From contig JBJEPE010000036.1 in assembly GCA_051881075.1 (NCBI GenBank), positions 1 to 16,697 of the forward strand: a DNA stretch of 16,697 nucleotides, in the 5' to 3' direction. The notes beneath the pieces were generated by a model. It made no database searches. It worked only from the letters and a program-made list of their open reading frames with translations, and was not told where the DNA came from. Within the stretch, counting starts at the first letter, position 1. The number at the start of each line of letters is the position of its first letter. The translations under genes and the position numbers were made by a program. This document shows positions 1-6,095 of the stretch, piece after piece. This stretch comes from RUG14223 sp051881075. Lineage in GTDB: Bacteria > Bacillota > Clostridia > Oscillospirales > Acutalibacteraceae.

Positions 1-23
1 AATAGAACGATGCCAACATTCTT

Positions 24-56
24 AAAGGAGTCTGTAAAGACTCCTTTTTCTTTTGT
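24..56 (+). terminator. Rho-independent terminator of an upstream gene outside the window
   Basis: A perfect 9-bp stem (AAAGGAGTC at 24-32 with GACTCCTTT at 39-47) closes a 6-nt loop and runs into a T-rich tract to about 56. It most likely ends a plus-strand gene lying before the window. No coding sequence of that gene is visible here. Confidence 0.85.
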
Positions 57-159
57 GATTTTTGTGCCCTGACTTTTGACTTTTGAGTTTTCGTGTCGTA
101 GCGTGATGTTTGTACTATAATTTTGGATAGGATTTTAGAACATGAGGTTTATTTTTATT

Positions 160-195
160 GGCTCTTTGTCCAATAGTAGGAGTAATATAAACCCG
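160..195. repeat. ISL3-family-like element end (terminal inverted repeat region)
   Basis: The sequence begins GGCTCTTTGTCC and continues AATAGTAGG. It resembles the terminal repeats of ISL3-family insertion sequences and is similar to another copy at 1735-1756. The same order (end, A-rich stretch, hairpin with AAGCGATAGC arm) occurs in both copies, which supports common descent. Here the outer end faces lower coordinates and the transposase remnant at 240-406 lies inside it. The family assignment is from memory of such ends. Confidence 0.6.
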
Positions 196-226
196 AAAAA
201 AGAAAAGAAAAATAAATTACGATTAA

Positions 227-253
227 AAGCGATAGCAAATCAGGCTGTCGCTT
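227..253. repeat. Hairpin behind the transposase remnant, copy 1
   Basis: AAGCGATAGC (227-236) pairs with GCTGTCGCTT (244-253) across a 7-nt loop, with one G-U pair. It overlaps the stop codon of the transposase remnant on the minus strand. A nearly identical hairpin lies at 1791-1821. It is probably a transcription end or structural part of the insertion element, though no strong T-run follows. Confidence 0.65.
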
Positions 254-406
254 GTTGTATTTGGTGAGAAAAAATATGTAAAATGCGATTACGAAAACGA
301 TAAGAATTTCTGTAACCATAGGCATTGCGTTTAAGAACTTTAATTTTGTTGTTACAGCCTTCAGTAAACCCGTTGGTAAAGGGAGAAAAAAAGAATTAAG
401 GATTCC
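240..406 (-). pseudogene. 3' remnant of an ISL3-family transposase
   Basis: The minus strand reads PFTNGFTEGCNNKIKVLK followed by RNAYGYRN and NRILHIF before a TGA at 242-240. This is the conserved C-terminal end of DDE transposases of the ISL3 family (GFTEG..NNKIK..KR.AYGYRN). Only about 50 residues remain. Slightly upstream, matching residues (ILNSF) lie in another frame across a run of seven T, so the fragment is frameshifted as well as truncated. No start codon or DDE core is present near 400-480. It is a dead relic of an element whose outer end is at about 160. I am confident of the family because several consecutive signature residues are present. Confidence 0.8.
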
Positions 407-408
407 TG

Positions 409-450
409 AAAGCCAATTATGTGTAGTTTTTTTGGTTTTTTATTGGCTTT
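409..450. repeat. Inverted repeat with T-rich spacer
   Basis: AAAGCCAAT (409-417) and ATTGGCTTT (442-450) are perfect 9-bp inverted copies separated by 24 nt rich in T. They sit at the broken edge of the transposase remnant, about 140 bp before the promoter of the next gene. The arm resembles the ATTGGCTCTTT at the other IS end (157-167), so this may be another element scar, or a weak terminator. Confidence 0.4.
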
Positions 451-587
451 ATTTGTTGTTTGAAAATTATTTATTATGGAACAAATTTATGTTCTAAACT
501 TGCCGATCTAATGTATGATTATGTTTTATTTAACCTAAAAAATAACATCAAAATTAGTTATATTTTATAAAAATTGACTAAAATATG

Positions 588-615
588 TTGACTTTTATAA
601 AAAAATGTATATAAT
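588..615 (+). promoter_or_regulatory. Sigma-70-type promoter of the KAS III-like gene
   Basis: TTGACT (588-593) and TATAAT (610-615) are separated by 16 nt, giving a start near 622 and a leader of about 50 nt. The DNA around it is extremely A+T rich. The promoter lies between the IS remnant and the gene, so the gene is transcribed alone. Confidence 0.6.
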
Positions 616-673
616 TAAATTATCGGAAATTTTTACCGGTAAACTATAAAATATGAAAGGTGTGCAATAAATT

Positions 674-1672
674 ATGGGAAACGCACGAATTATGGGCATT
701 GAAATCTGTCATCCATCCCGAAAAGTTGAAAACGAAGAACTTATTCAGAGTTTTGTTGAGCAAGGCAAAGACAGAAAAGCTATTGAGGATTACTTAGCAT
801 TTTGTGGACGTAAGGTTCGTTACTTTTCTGCCGGTCCGGAAGAGAATACTCTTTCAATGGGTATTAAAGCTGCACAAAAGGTTTTTGACAGCCTTAATAT
901 AACAGGTCAAGATATAGACTTGTTTATATTTTCGACACAAACGCCGGAATATTTATTGCCAACAAATTCTATAGCCGCATATAAAGCTTTAAATATAAAT
1001 CCACGTGCGCAGTGTTATGACCAGAACTGTAATTGTCTTGGTATGCTTACTGCTGCGTCAACAATTAATGACGCTATGAGAAGTAATCCGCGCATCAAGA
1101 AGGCTCTGTTAATCGGTTCAGAAACATTTTCTGCCATTACAAGAGAGGATAATGAGTTTTCCCGTACATCATTGGCAGACTTAGCCTGTGCAGTTGTTTT
1201 TGAAAATACGGATGAGGATGCCGGTATTCTTGATGTTGAATTCTATAATAACGGAGATCAAGCTTTGGATTTTGCACGTCAGCCTAATCATGGATTTAGA
1301 AGTTCATTTGATGACAGCAAATTGGATAGACAATTATTCTGGGATCCGTTTGATATTGGTTTTGTGCCTGGTATTGTAAAGGAGATTAATGACAGACTTA
1401 CAGAAAGATGTGGCATTAAGGTAGAAGATGCAGATTGGTTCTGCTATTCGCAATTTGCTTTTGGACTTATAGAGATGTGTGCTAAGGCAATAAATGCTCC
1501 GCTTGAAAAGTTTTTCTATTCAGGCGACCAGTACGGATACACCGCAACCTGTTCACCGTTCCTTGCTTTGTATGAGGGCATTAAAACCGGAAAAGTTAAG
1601 CGCGGTGATATGATAAATATGTGGTCTGTAGGTATCTTCTGGACTACAGCTGCTCTATACATGAGGTTTTAA
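674..1672 (+). CDS. Ketoacyl-ACP synthase III (FabH)-like protein with atypical active site
   Basis: This 332-residue thiolase-fold protein has FabH length and layout. C121 in the DQNCNCLG segment takes the place of the acyl-accepting Cys of FabH (D-x-N-x-x-C-x-G). The GSET strand at 148-151, SGDQYGYT at 283-290 and the C-terminal GDMINMWSVG also align with FabH blocks. The catalytic His of the usual HQAN motif is Ser (S259-Q260), and the Asn of the usual YGNT motif is Tyr (Y289). Normal decarboxylating condensation is therefore unlikely. Relatives with changed triads act as acyltransferases or in specialised secondary metabolism, so acyl transfer to an unknown acceptor is my best guess. A GAAAGG ribosome site lies 13 nt before the ATG, which is rather far; ATG 692 is a less likely alternative. 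The gene stands alone between two ISL3-related relics, suggesting acquisition by transfer. No acyl carrier protein or other lipid gene is nearby. Confidence 0.75.
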   Translation: MGNARIMGIEICHPSRKVENEELIQSFVEQGKDRKAIEDYLAFCGRKVRYFSAGPEENTLSMGIKAAQKVFDSLNITGQDIDLFIFSTQTPEYLLPTNSIAAYKALNINPRAQCYDQNCNCLGMLTAASTINDAMRSNPRIKKALLIGSETFSAITREDNEFSRTSLADLACAVVFENTDEDAGILDVEFYNNGDQALDFARQPNHGFRSSFDDSKLDRQLFWDPFDIGFVPGIVKEINDRLTERCGIKVEDADWFCYSQFAFGLIEMCAKAINAPLEKFFYSGDQYGYTATCSPFLALYEGIKTGKVKRGDMINMWSVGIFWTTAALYMRF

Positions 1673-1734
1673 AGACAAAAGTAACCTTATTTAGAGTTAT
1701 ATATAATTTACTAAACAGTATAATTGTAAAAAAT

Positions 1735-1867
1735 GACTCTATGTAAATAGTGGGTATAAATAAATCCTAAAAATAAATAAAAGAATAAGAACAAGCGATA
1801 GCAAATCAAGCTGTCGCTTGTCTCTATTTGTAAAAACTATTTGCTACCCCAGCATTTATTATAGAAA
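1735..1867. mobile_element. Short ISL3-related element (MITE-like), about 130 bp
   Basis: The left end GACTCTATGTAAATAGTGGG (1735-1754) matches the ISL3-like end at 160-180 with few changes. The right end (1845-1867, starting TACCCCAGCATTTA) resembles its reverse complement, TACCCACTATTTA. Between them lies the same hairpin found behind the transposase relic, but no transposase coding. The simplest reading is an internally deleted, non-autonomous derivative of the same insertion sequence. I could not identify a target-site duplication. Confidence 0.5.
1791..1821. repeat. Hairpin, copy 2 (inside the MITE-like element)
   Basis: ACAAGCGATAGC (1791-1802) pairs with GCTGTCGCTTGT (1810-1821) over a 7-nt loop, a 12-bp stem with one G-U pair. 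It is the second copy of the hairpin at 227-253. It could also act as a transcription end for the upstream gene, but lacks a clear T-run. Confidence 0.65.
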
Positions 1868-1888
1868 CTTATATTTACACGTAAAATT

Positions 1889-1945
1889 AAGGGCTTCCGC
1901 AAGGTAAAAATTATTGCGGAAACCCTTAAAATCTATTTTTTATTT
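1889..1945. terminator. Bidirectional terminator between convergent genes
   Basis: AAGGGCTTCCGCAA (1889-1902) pairs with TTGCGGAAACCCTT (1914-1927), a 14-bp stem with one mismatch and an 11-nt loop. On the plus strand a T-rich tract follows at about 1932-1945. On the minus strand AATTTTA follows. It sits 50 bases beyond the dapL stop and probably ends both the minus-strand amino-acid operon and the KAS III-like transcript. Confidence 0.75.
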
Positions 1946-1976
1946 TAACGGAAGAATTGTTACATAAATATAATTT

Positions 1977-3164
1977 TTATTTTGTAGAAAGCAGCTTCAC
2001 AAGCCTGTTAGCCGCTTCCTTTGTGTCATCGGGTGATCCGAATGTTGAAAATCTAAAGTAGCCCTCGCCGCATTTGCCGAAGCCCTCGCCGGGTGTACCT
2101 ACTACTTGAATCTCATTAAGCAGATAATCGAAAAATTCCCAACTGCCCATATTGTTAGGGCATTTCATCCAGATGTATGGCGCATTCTTGCCGCCTGTGT
2201 ACCATATTCCCAATTCATCAAGTGCCGCCATAAGGTACTTGGCGTTTTGCTTATAAATCTTGATGTTATCGTGTACCTGTTTTTGACCTATCGGAGTAAA
2301 TACTGCGGCGGCTCCTCTTTGCAATATATAAGATATGCCGTTTGTCTTGGTAGTACGGTTACGTACCCACATAGCATTAAGGCTTTGACCGCCTCTAATC
2401 AAATCCATTGGTATAACGGTATATCCGCAGCGTGTTCCCGTAAATCCTGCTGTCTTTGAGAGCGAGCAGATCTCTATTGCACAAGTACGTGCGCCGTCTA
2501 TCTCAAAAATGCTGTGTGGTATATCCGCCTGCTCTATAAACGCCTCGTATGCGGCATCAAATATAATGATTGCGTCATTTTTATTGGCATAGTCTACCCA
2601 TGCCTGAAGCTTAGTTTTATCAAAAACCGCTCCTGTGGGGTTGTTTGGCGAACAGATATATATAACATCTGCCTTTATTTGTTCGTCAGGTGACGGTAAA
2701 AATCCGTTTTCTTTGCCTGATGCCACATGATATATTTTATTGCCTGACATGATATTTGCATCAACATATGCGGGATATGCAGGCTCCATGATTATAACAG
2801 ATTTTTCTTTACCGAATAGGTCGAGAATATCGCCCAGCTCGTCACTTGCTCCGCTTGATACAAAAACCTCGTCGGTAGTAAACTTTATATTACGTGAAGC
2901 GTAATACTCTGCTATTGCCTCCCTGAGGAACGGTGCGCCACATTCAGGCATATATCCGTGGAATGTTTCTTTGACGGATTGATCGTCTACAGCCTTATGC
3001 AGAGCCTCTACAACGGCATCGCACAGTGGCAGAGATACATCGCCTATACCCATTCTATATATGTGCTTGTCAGGGTGAGCCTCAGTATATGCCTTAGTCT
3101 TTTGCGCTATATTGTAGAACAGGTAAGAGTCTTTCAAGTTGCAATAATTCATATTTGGTATCAT
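1977..3164 (-). CDS. dapL: LL-diaminopimelate aminotransferase
   Basis: This PLP-dependent class I/II aminotransferase of 395 residues makes LL-diaminopimelate from tetrahydrodipicolinate, with glutamate as amino donor. It thereby bypasses the succinyl or acetyl steps of the lysine and meso-DAP pathway. The PLP-binding Lys is K237 in SLSKTAGFTGTR. Other family blocks are YRMGIGDVSLPL (36-47), the SSGASDELGD turn (103-112) and SPNNPTGAVF (172-181). The start ATG overlaps the dapF stop by 4 nt (ATGA) and has GAGG about 10 nt upstream. Translational coupling with dapF, the next enzyme of the route, strongly supports DapL over a general aspartate aminotransferase. It is the last gene of the minus-strand operon, which ends at the hairpin at 1927-1889. 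Its need for glutamate links it to the glutamate synthase genes of this window. Confidence 0.93.
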   Translation of the reverse strand: MIPNMNYCNLKDSYLFYNIAQKTKAYTEAHPDKHIYRMGIGDVSLPLCDAVVEALHKAVDDQSVKETFHGYMPECGAPFLREAIAEYYASRNIKFTTDEVFVSSGASDELGDILDLFGKEKSVIIMEPAYPAYVDANIMSGNKIYHVASGKENGFLPSPDEQIKADVIYICSPNNPTGAVFDKTKLQAWVDYANKNDAIIIFDAAYEAFIEQADIPHSIFEIDGARTCAIEICSLSKTAGFTGTRCGYTVIPMDLIRGGQSLNAMWVRNRTTKTNGISYILQRGAAAVFTPIGQKQVHDNIKIYKQNAKYLMAALDELGIWYTGGKNAPYIWMKCPNNMGSWEFFDYLLNEIQVVGTPGEGFGKCGEGYFRFSTFGSPDDTKEAANRLVKLLSTK

Positions 3165-3952
3165 AAAGAATCAACCTCACATTCGCATACTATATTTGCA
3201 GGGCCGGTCATCATTACAACGTAATCGGGCAGTACTTTAATGTGTAAAGTTCCACCGTCCAAGTGTACGGCAATGTCGGTATTAATTTTGCAGTAGCCTG
3301 CCTTTACTGCCGCCGCCGCAGATGCACACGCACCAGTACCGCACGCCATTGTAATGCCGCTGCCACGCTCCCAAACTCGCATACGCAGTGAGCGGTCGCT
3401 TAATACCTCTACAAATTCAACATTTACGCCGTCAGGAAAATATGCGTGATGCTCAAGCTCTGCGCCAAGTGTGGTAAGCGGAGCTTTCTCGGCATTATCC
3501 GTAAATATTACTGTGTGGGGATTGCCAACAGATACAGGCATACACTCTGCACTGCCACTGCTTACGCTGAGGGTTACTTTGTCGCTTACGGTGACTACAC
3601 CCATATCAACGGTTGCCGCAGTTACCTTACCGTTTTCTATATCTAAATCGAGTGTTCTTATACCCGATAGTGTTTCTATATTAAGGTGTGTTTTATCCGT
3701 ATATCCCTTATCATAAACGTATTTACCTACGCATCTTATGCCGTTACCGCACATCTTGGCCTCACTGCCGTCTGCGTTGAATATACGCATCTTAAAGTCA
3801 GCTATCTCTGACGGTGCGATTATTATTATGCCGTCTGAGCCTATACCGAAATGTCTGTCGGACAGTTTAACGGATATTTCTTCAGGATTATCGGGTTCTC
3901 CGTATATATACAGATAATCATTACCCAAGCCCTCCATTTTAGTCAGGTGCAT
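3161..3952 (-). CDS. dapF: Diaminopimelate epimerase
   Basis: Interconverts LL- and meso-diaminopimelate in the cytoplasm, giving the precursor of lysine and peptidoglycan. The protein has 263 residues, close to the family norm of about 275. Both active-site cysteines are present in their motifs: C68 in MCGNGIRCVG and C204 in MACGTGACA. The N-terminal block reads KMEGLGNDYLYI. I place the start at ATG 3952 because GTAGGAG lies 9 nt upstream of it; an in-frame ATG at 3961 directly abuts that ribosome site and would add three residues. The gene lies 56 bp after asnB with no terminator (only a weak 10-bp hairpin at 3986-4012) and overlaps dapL by 4 nt, so the three are probably cotranscribed and come under the T-box upstream of asnB. 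Confidence 0.95.
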   Translation of the reverse strand: MHLTKMEGLGNDYLYIYGEPDNPEEISVKLSDRHFGIGSDGIIIIAPSEIADFKMRIFNADGSEAKMCGNGIRCVGKYVYDKGYTDKTHLNIETLSGIRTLDLDIENGKVTAATVDMGVVTVSDKVTLSVSSGSAECMPVSVGNPHTVIFTDNAEKAPLTTLGAELEHHAYFPDGVNVEFVEVLSDRSLRMRVWERGSGITMACGTGACASAAAAVKAGYCKINTDIAVHLDGGTLHIKVLPDYVVMMTGPANIVCECEVDSL

Positions 3953-4008
3953 TTCTATCATCTCCTACTTAAATCTAGCTATATTATAAGTTTACCTTGA
4001 TTGTAGAC

Positions 4009-5589
4009 TTATTCTCCGCTGGCGCCGTAGTTTGAGAGAACTCTGGCAGACGGATCATCTACCTTACAGCCGTCCCATTCTTTGTTTGGCATCCAGAAGT
4101 CAACTATCATTTCCGCTTGACCGGGGTAGTATTTTTCAAAAATTTCTCTATATAAAAGCGACTCTTTCGTAAACGGCCTTGAATATGTGTACTTTTCACA
4201 TCTTGCCTTAAATTCTTCTTCGGTATAGCAGGTTTCCGCATATTGCTTAAGGTCATCAACCATAGAATGGCCTACAGCGTCAGAGAATGCCGCTTTCTCA
4301 CGGTATAATATATCGTGCGGCAGATAGTCGCCCTCAAAGGCACGGCGCAATAAATATTTGCCCTTGCCGTATTTGTTAAGCTTCTTTTCAGGGTCAATGG
4401 ACATTACATACTTAACAAAGTCAAGATCGCCAAACGGTACTCTTGCTTCAAGAGAGTTTACCGATATACAGCGGTCGGCACGCAGTACGTCATACATATG
4501 AAGCTCACGTATGCGCTTTTGCGCCTCTTTTTGAAACTCCTCGGCAGACGGAGCGAAGTCGGTGTATTTATATCCGAAAAGCTCATCGGATATCTCACCT
4601 GTGAGTAAAACACGTATATCCGTGTTTTCGTGTATATATTTGCACACAAGGTACATACCCATGCTTGCACGTATGGTAGTTATATCATATGTACCCAGTA
4701 AAGCTATAACAGACTCCAGGTTCTCTATAACGTCATCTCTTGTTATTATTACCTCTGTGTGGTCACTGCCTATATAGTCGGCTACCTGCTTGGCGTATTT
4801 CAGGTCAATGGCATCTTCGCTCATGCCTATTGCAAAGGTTTTTATAGGTTCTTTGCTCTTTTGTGCGGCTATGGCGCATACAAGCGATGAGTCAAGACCG
4901 CCCGAAAGCAAAAATCCTACCTTAGCGTCGGCAATAAGTCTTTTATCAACACCTGCAACAAGCTTGTCGTGAATGTTACTGCATATCTCGTCAAGGTCAG
5001 AGTAGGTGTATGTATCTACTGCGGCAATGTCACAGTAAGATATAAACTTGCCGTCCTTATAGTAATGTCCCGGTGGGAACGGCATTATCTTATCGGTAAG
5101 CTCTACTAAGTTTTTTGCCTCGCTGGCAAACACGATAACGCCCTTTTTATCATAACCGTAATACAGCGGTCTTATACCTATTGGGTCACGTGCCGCAATA
5201 AACTGCTGTGTATCGCCGTCATATATAATGAGTGCATACTCGGCATCAAGCATACCGAACATATCAGTGCCGTATTCCTTGTACATAGGCAACAGTATTT
5301 CGCAGTCGCTGTCGCTTTCAAATGTATATCCTTTAGATATAAGCTCTGCCTTAATGCGGGCAAAGCCGTATATCTCGCCGTTACATACTACATAGCTTCC
5401 CTTATGCTCAAAGGGCTGCATACCCTTATCCGTAAGTCCCATTATCGCAAGACGGTGAAATCCCAACAAGCCCTTGCCGGTATCTATTATCCTGCTGTCA
5501 TCAGGCCCACGAGAAATGGTTTTATCAAAACCTCTTTTAAAAGTGTCAAAGGTGACACCGCTATCACAATATCCTATAATTGAACACAT
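4009..5589 (-). CDS. asnB: Asparagine synthase (glutamine-hydrolysing)
   Basis: Makes asparagine from aspartate, ATP and glutamine. The protein has 526 residues, as usual for AsnB. The N-terminal Ntn-type glutaminase starts MCSIIGY, with C2 as nucleophile once Met is removed; SRGPDD (26-31), R46 and the CNGEIY block (69-74) complete that site. The synthetase domain has the ATP pyrophosphatase loop SGGLDSS (229-235), then LLTGEISDELFGY and the SLEARVPFGD block. The start is fixed by C2 and by GGAGG 8 nt upstream. The reading frame is open for 29 more codons upstream, but those overlap the T-box antiterminator and would bury the nucleophile. The leader carries a T-box with an asparagine specifier, so expression should rise when tRNA-Asn is uncharged. 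The gene is followed by dapF and dapL on the same strand. Confidence 0.96.
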   Translation of the reverse strand: MCSIIGYCDSGVTFDTFKRGFDKTISRGPDDSRIIDTGKGLLGFHRLAIMGLTDKGMQPFEHKGSYVVCNGEIYGFARIKAELISKGYTFESDSDCEILLPMYKEYGTDMFGMLDAEYALIIYDGDTQQFIAARDPIGIRPLYYGYDKKGVIVFASEAKNLVELTDKIMPFPPGHYYKDGKFISYCDIAAVDTYTYSDLDEICSNIHDKLVAGVDKRLIADAKVGFLLSGGLDSSLVCAIAAQKSKEPIKTFAIGMSEDAIDLKYAKQVADYIGSDHTEVIITRDDVIENLESVIALLGTYDITTIRASMGMYLVCKYIHENTDIRVLLTGEISDELFGYKYTDFAPSAEEFQKEAQKRIRELHMYDVLRADRCISVNSLEARVPFGDLDFVKYVMSIDPEKKLNKYGKGKYLLRRAFEGDYLPHDILYREKAAFSDAVGHSMVDDLKQYAETCYTEEEFKARCEKYTYSRPFTKESLLYREIFEKYYPGQAEMIVDFWMPNKEWDGCKVDDPSARVLSNYGASGE

Positions 5590-5611
5590 CAGTGATTCCT
5601 CCAAAGTAAAG

Positions 5612-5848
5612 TAATCAGCATTCAATAGGGCAAGTGCTGGGCTCGCGGTGCCACCTATTTTTGTTCTCAATCTCATTTAAGATTTATCCGATTAACGCAC
5701 GGCATACGGCTTGCTTACAGGAGCTTTTCGGCTCTTTCGGCTTGCAGCTCGAAGAGTGTTTTTCACACAGGCTCTGCTATATGGATTTCAGCCTACCCAT
5801 ACTCTCTGTGAGTGATCTCCTGTGCTACTCCTCTCTTCTCGAACGCTT
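5612..5848 (-). promoter_or_regulatory. T-box riboswitch, asparagine-specific (AAC specifier)
   Basis: This leader precedes asnB. The T-box core GGTGGCACCGCG lies at 5655-5644. The antiterminator can be drawn fully: ATAGG (5658-5654), the bulge TGGCACC, GCGAG (5646-5642) pairing with CTTGC (5634-5630), then CCTAT (5629-5625) closing the lower helix. The bulge TGGC matches the 3' end GCCA of a tRNA with discriminator G, as in tRNA-Asn. The base of stem I is formed by 5844-5833 (with a GA bulge) and 5756-5747. The specifier AAC followed by A is at 5760-5758. Stem III-like AATCT/AGATT lies just before the core. I see no terminator with a T-run before the asnB ribosome site, so the off-state may work by another means. 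Its promoter is uncertain; it may be reached by read-through from glnN. Confidence 0.88.
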
Positions 5849-5859
5849 TTTATAATACA

Positions 5860-6024
5860 TCAATCCTGAGATGTTGTATTATCGTAATAAAGGTTTTCGG
5901 CTTTTTCCTTTGTTGTTAAGAAAGCCGTTGCATACAGTGGATCAAGCTCAGGCTCTCTTAGAAGGAATTTTGGGGCATTAAAATATAAATATAAATTAGA
6001 ATTTTCTTGTCTTTTATTATCCAC
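5860..6024 (-). CDS. Small hypothetical protein (54 aa) between glnN and asnB
   Basis: A GTG start at 6024 has AAGAGG 8 nt upstream and opens 54 codons ending in TGA at 5862-5860. The product starts VDNKRQENSNLYLYF (Val read as Met) and continues NAPKFLLREPELDPLYATAF, ending TTSQD. I do not recognise a family. It has no membrane segment, signal peptide or cysteine. It is rich in Asn, Leu, Tyr and Glu, with a hydrophilic N-terminus and a central block with many hydrophobic and acidic residues. It begins 71 bp after the glnN stop, behind a stem-loop at 6081-6056, and ends 12 bases before the T-box leader, so it is most likely cotranscribed with glnN. The correct ribosome site, uninterrupted frame and fitted position argue for a real gene. 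A role in modulating glutamine synthetase is only a guess from position. Confidence 0.65.
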   Translation of the reverse strand: MDNKRQENSNLYLYFNAPKFLLREPELDPLYATAFLTTKEKAENLYYDNTTSQD

Positions 6025-6055
6025 TGTAAACACCTCTTAAAATATTTTATATAAC

Positions 6056-6081
6056 TAACAGACGTGTAATCCTGTCTGTTA
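6056..6081 (-). terminator. Stem-loop after glnN (weak terminator or mRNA processing/stability element)
   Basis: An 8-bp perfect stem (TAACAGAC with GTCTGTTA) and 10-nt loop lies 14 bases beyond the glnN stop. On the minus strand it is followed by an A+T-rich tract (GTTATATAAAATATTTT) rather than a clean U-run. It may partly terminate or set the 3' end of glnN mRNA, lowering expression of the genes behind it. Confidence 0.45.
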
Positions 6082-6095
6082 TACGGGTTGGTAAA

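Noticed and set aside
3986..4012. Hairpin between asnB and dapF as a terminator
   Set aside because: The 10-bp stem has a mismatch and no T-run follows on the minus strand; read-through is expected.
5590..5676. 29-codon N-terminal extension of asnB
   Set aside because: It overlaps the T-box antiterminator, lacks a ribosome site, and would place the nucleophile Cys internally; GGAGG precedes ATG 5589.
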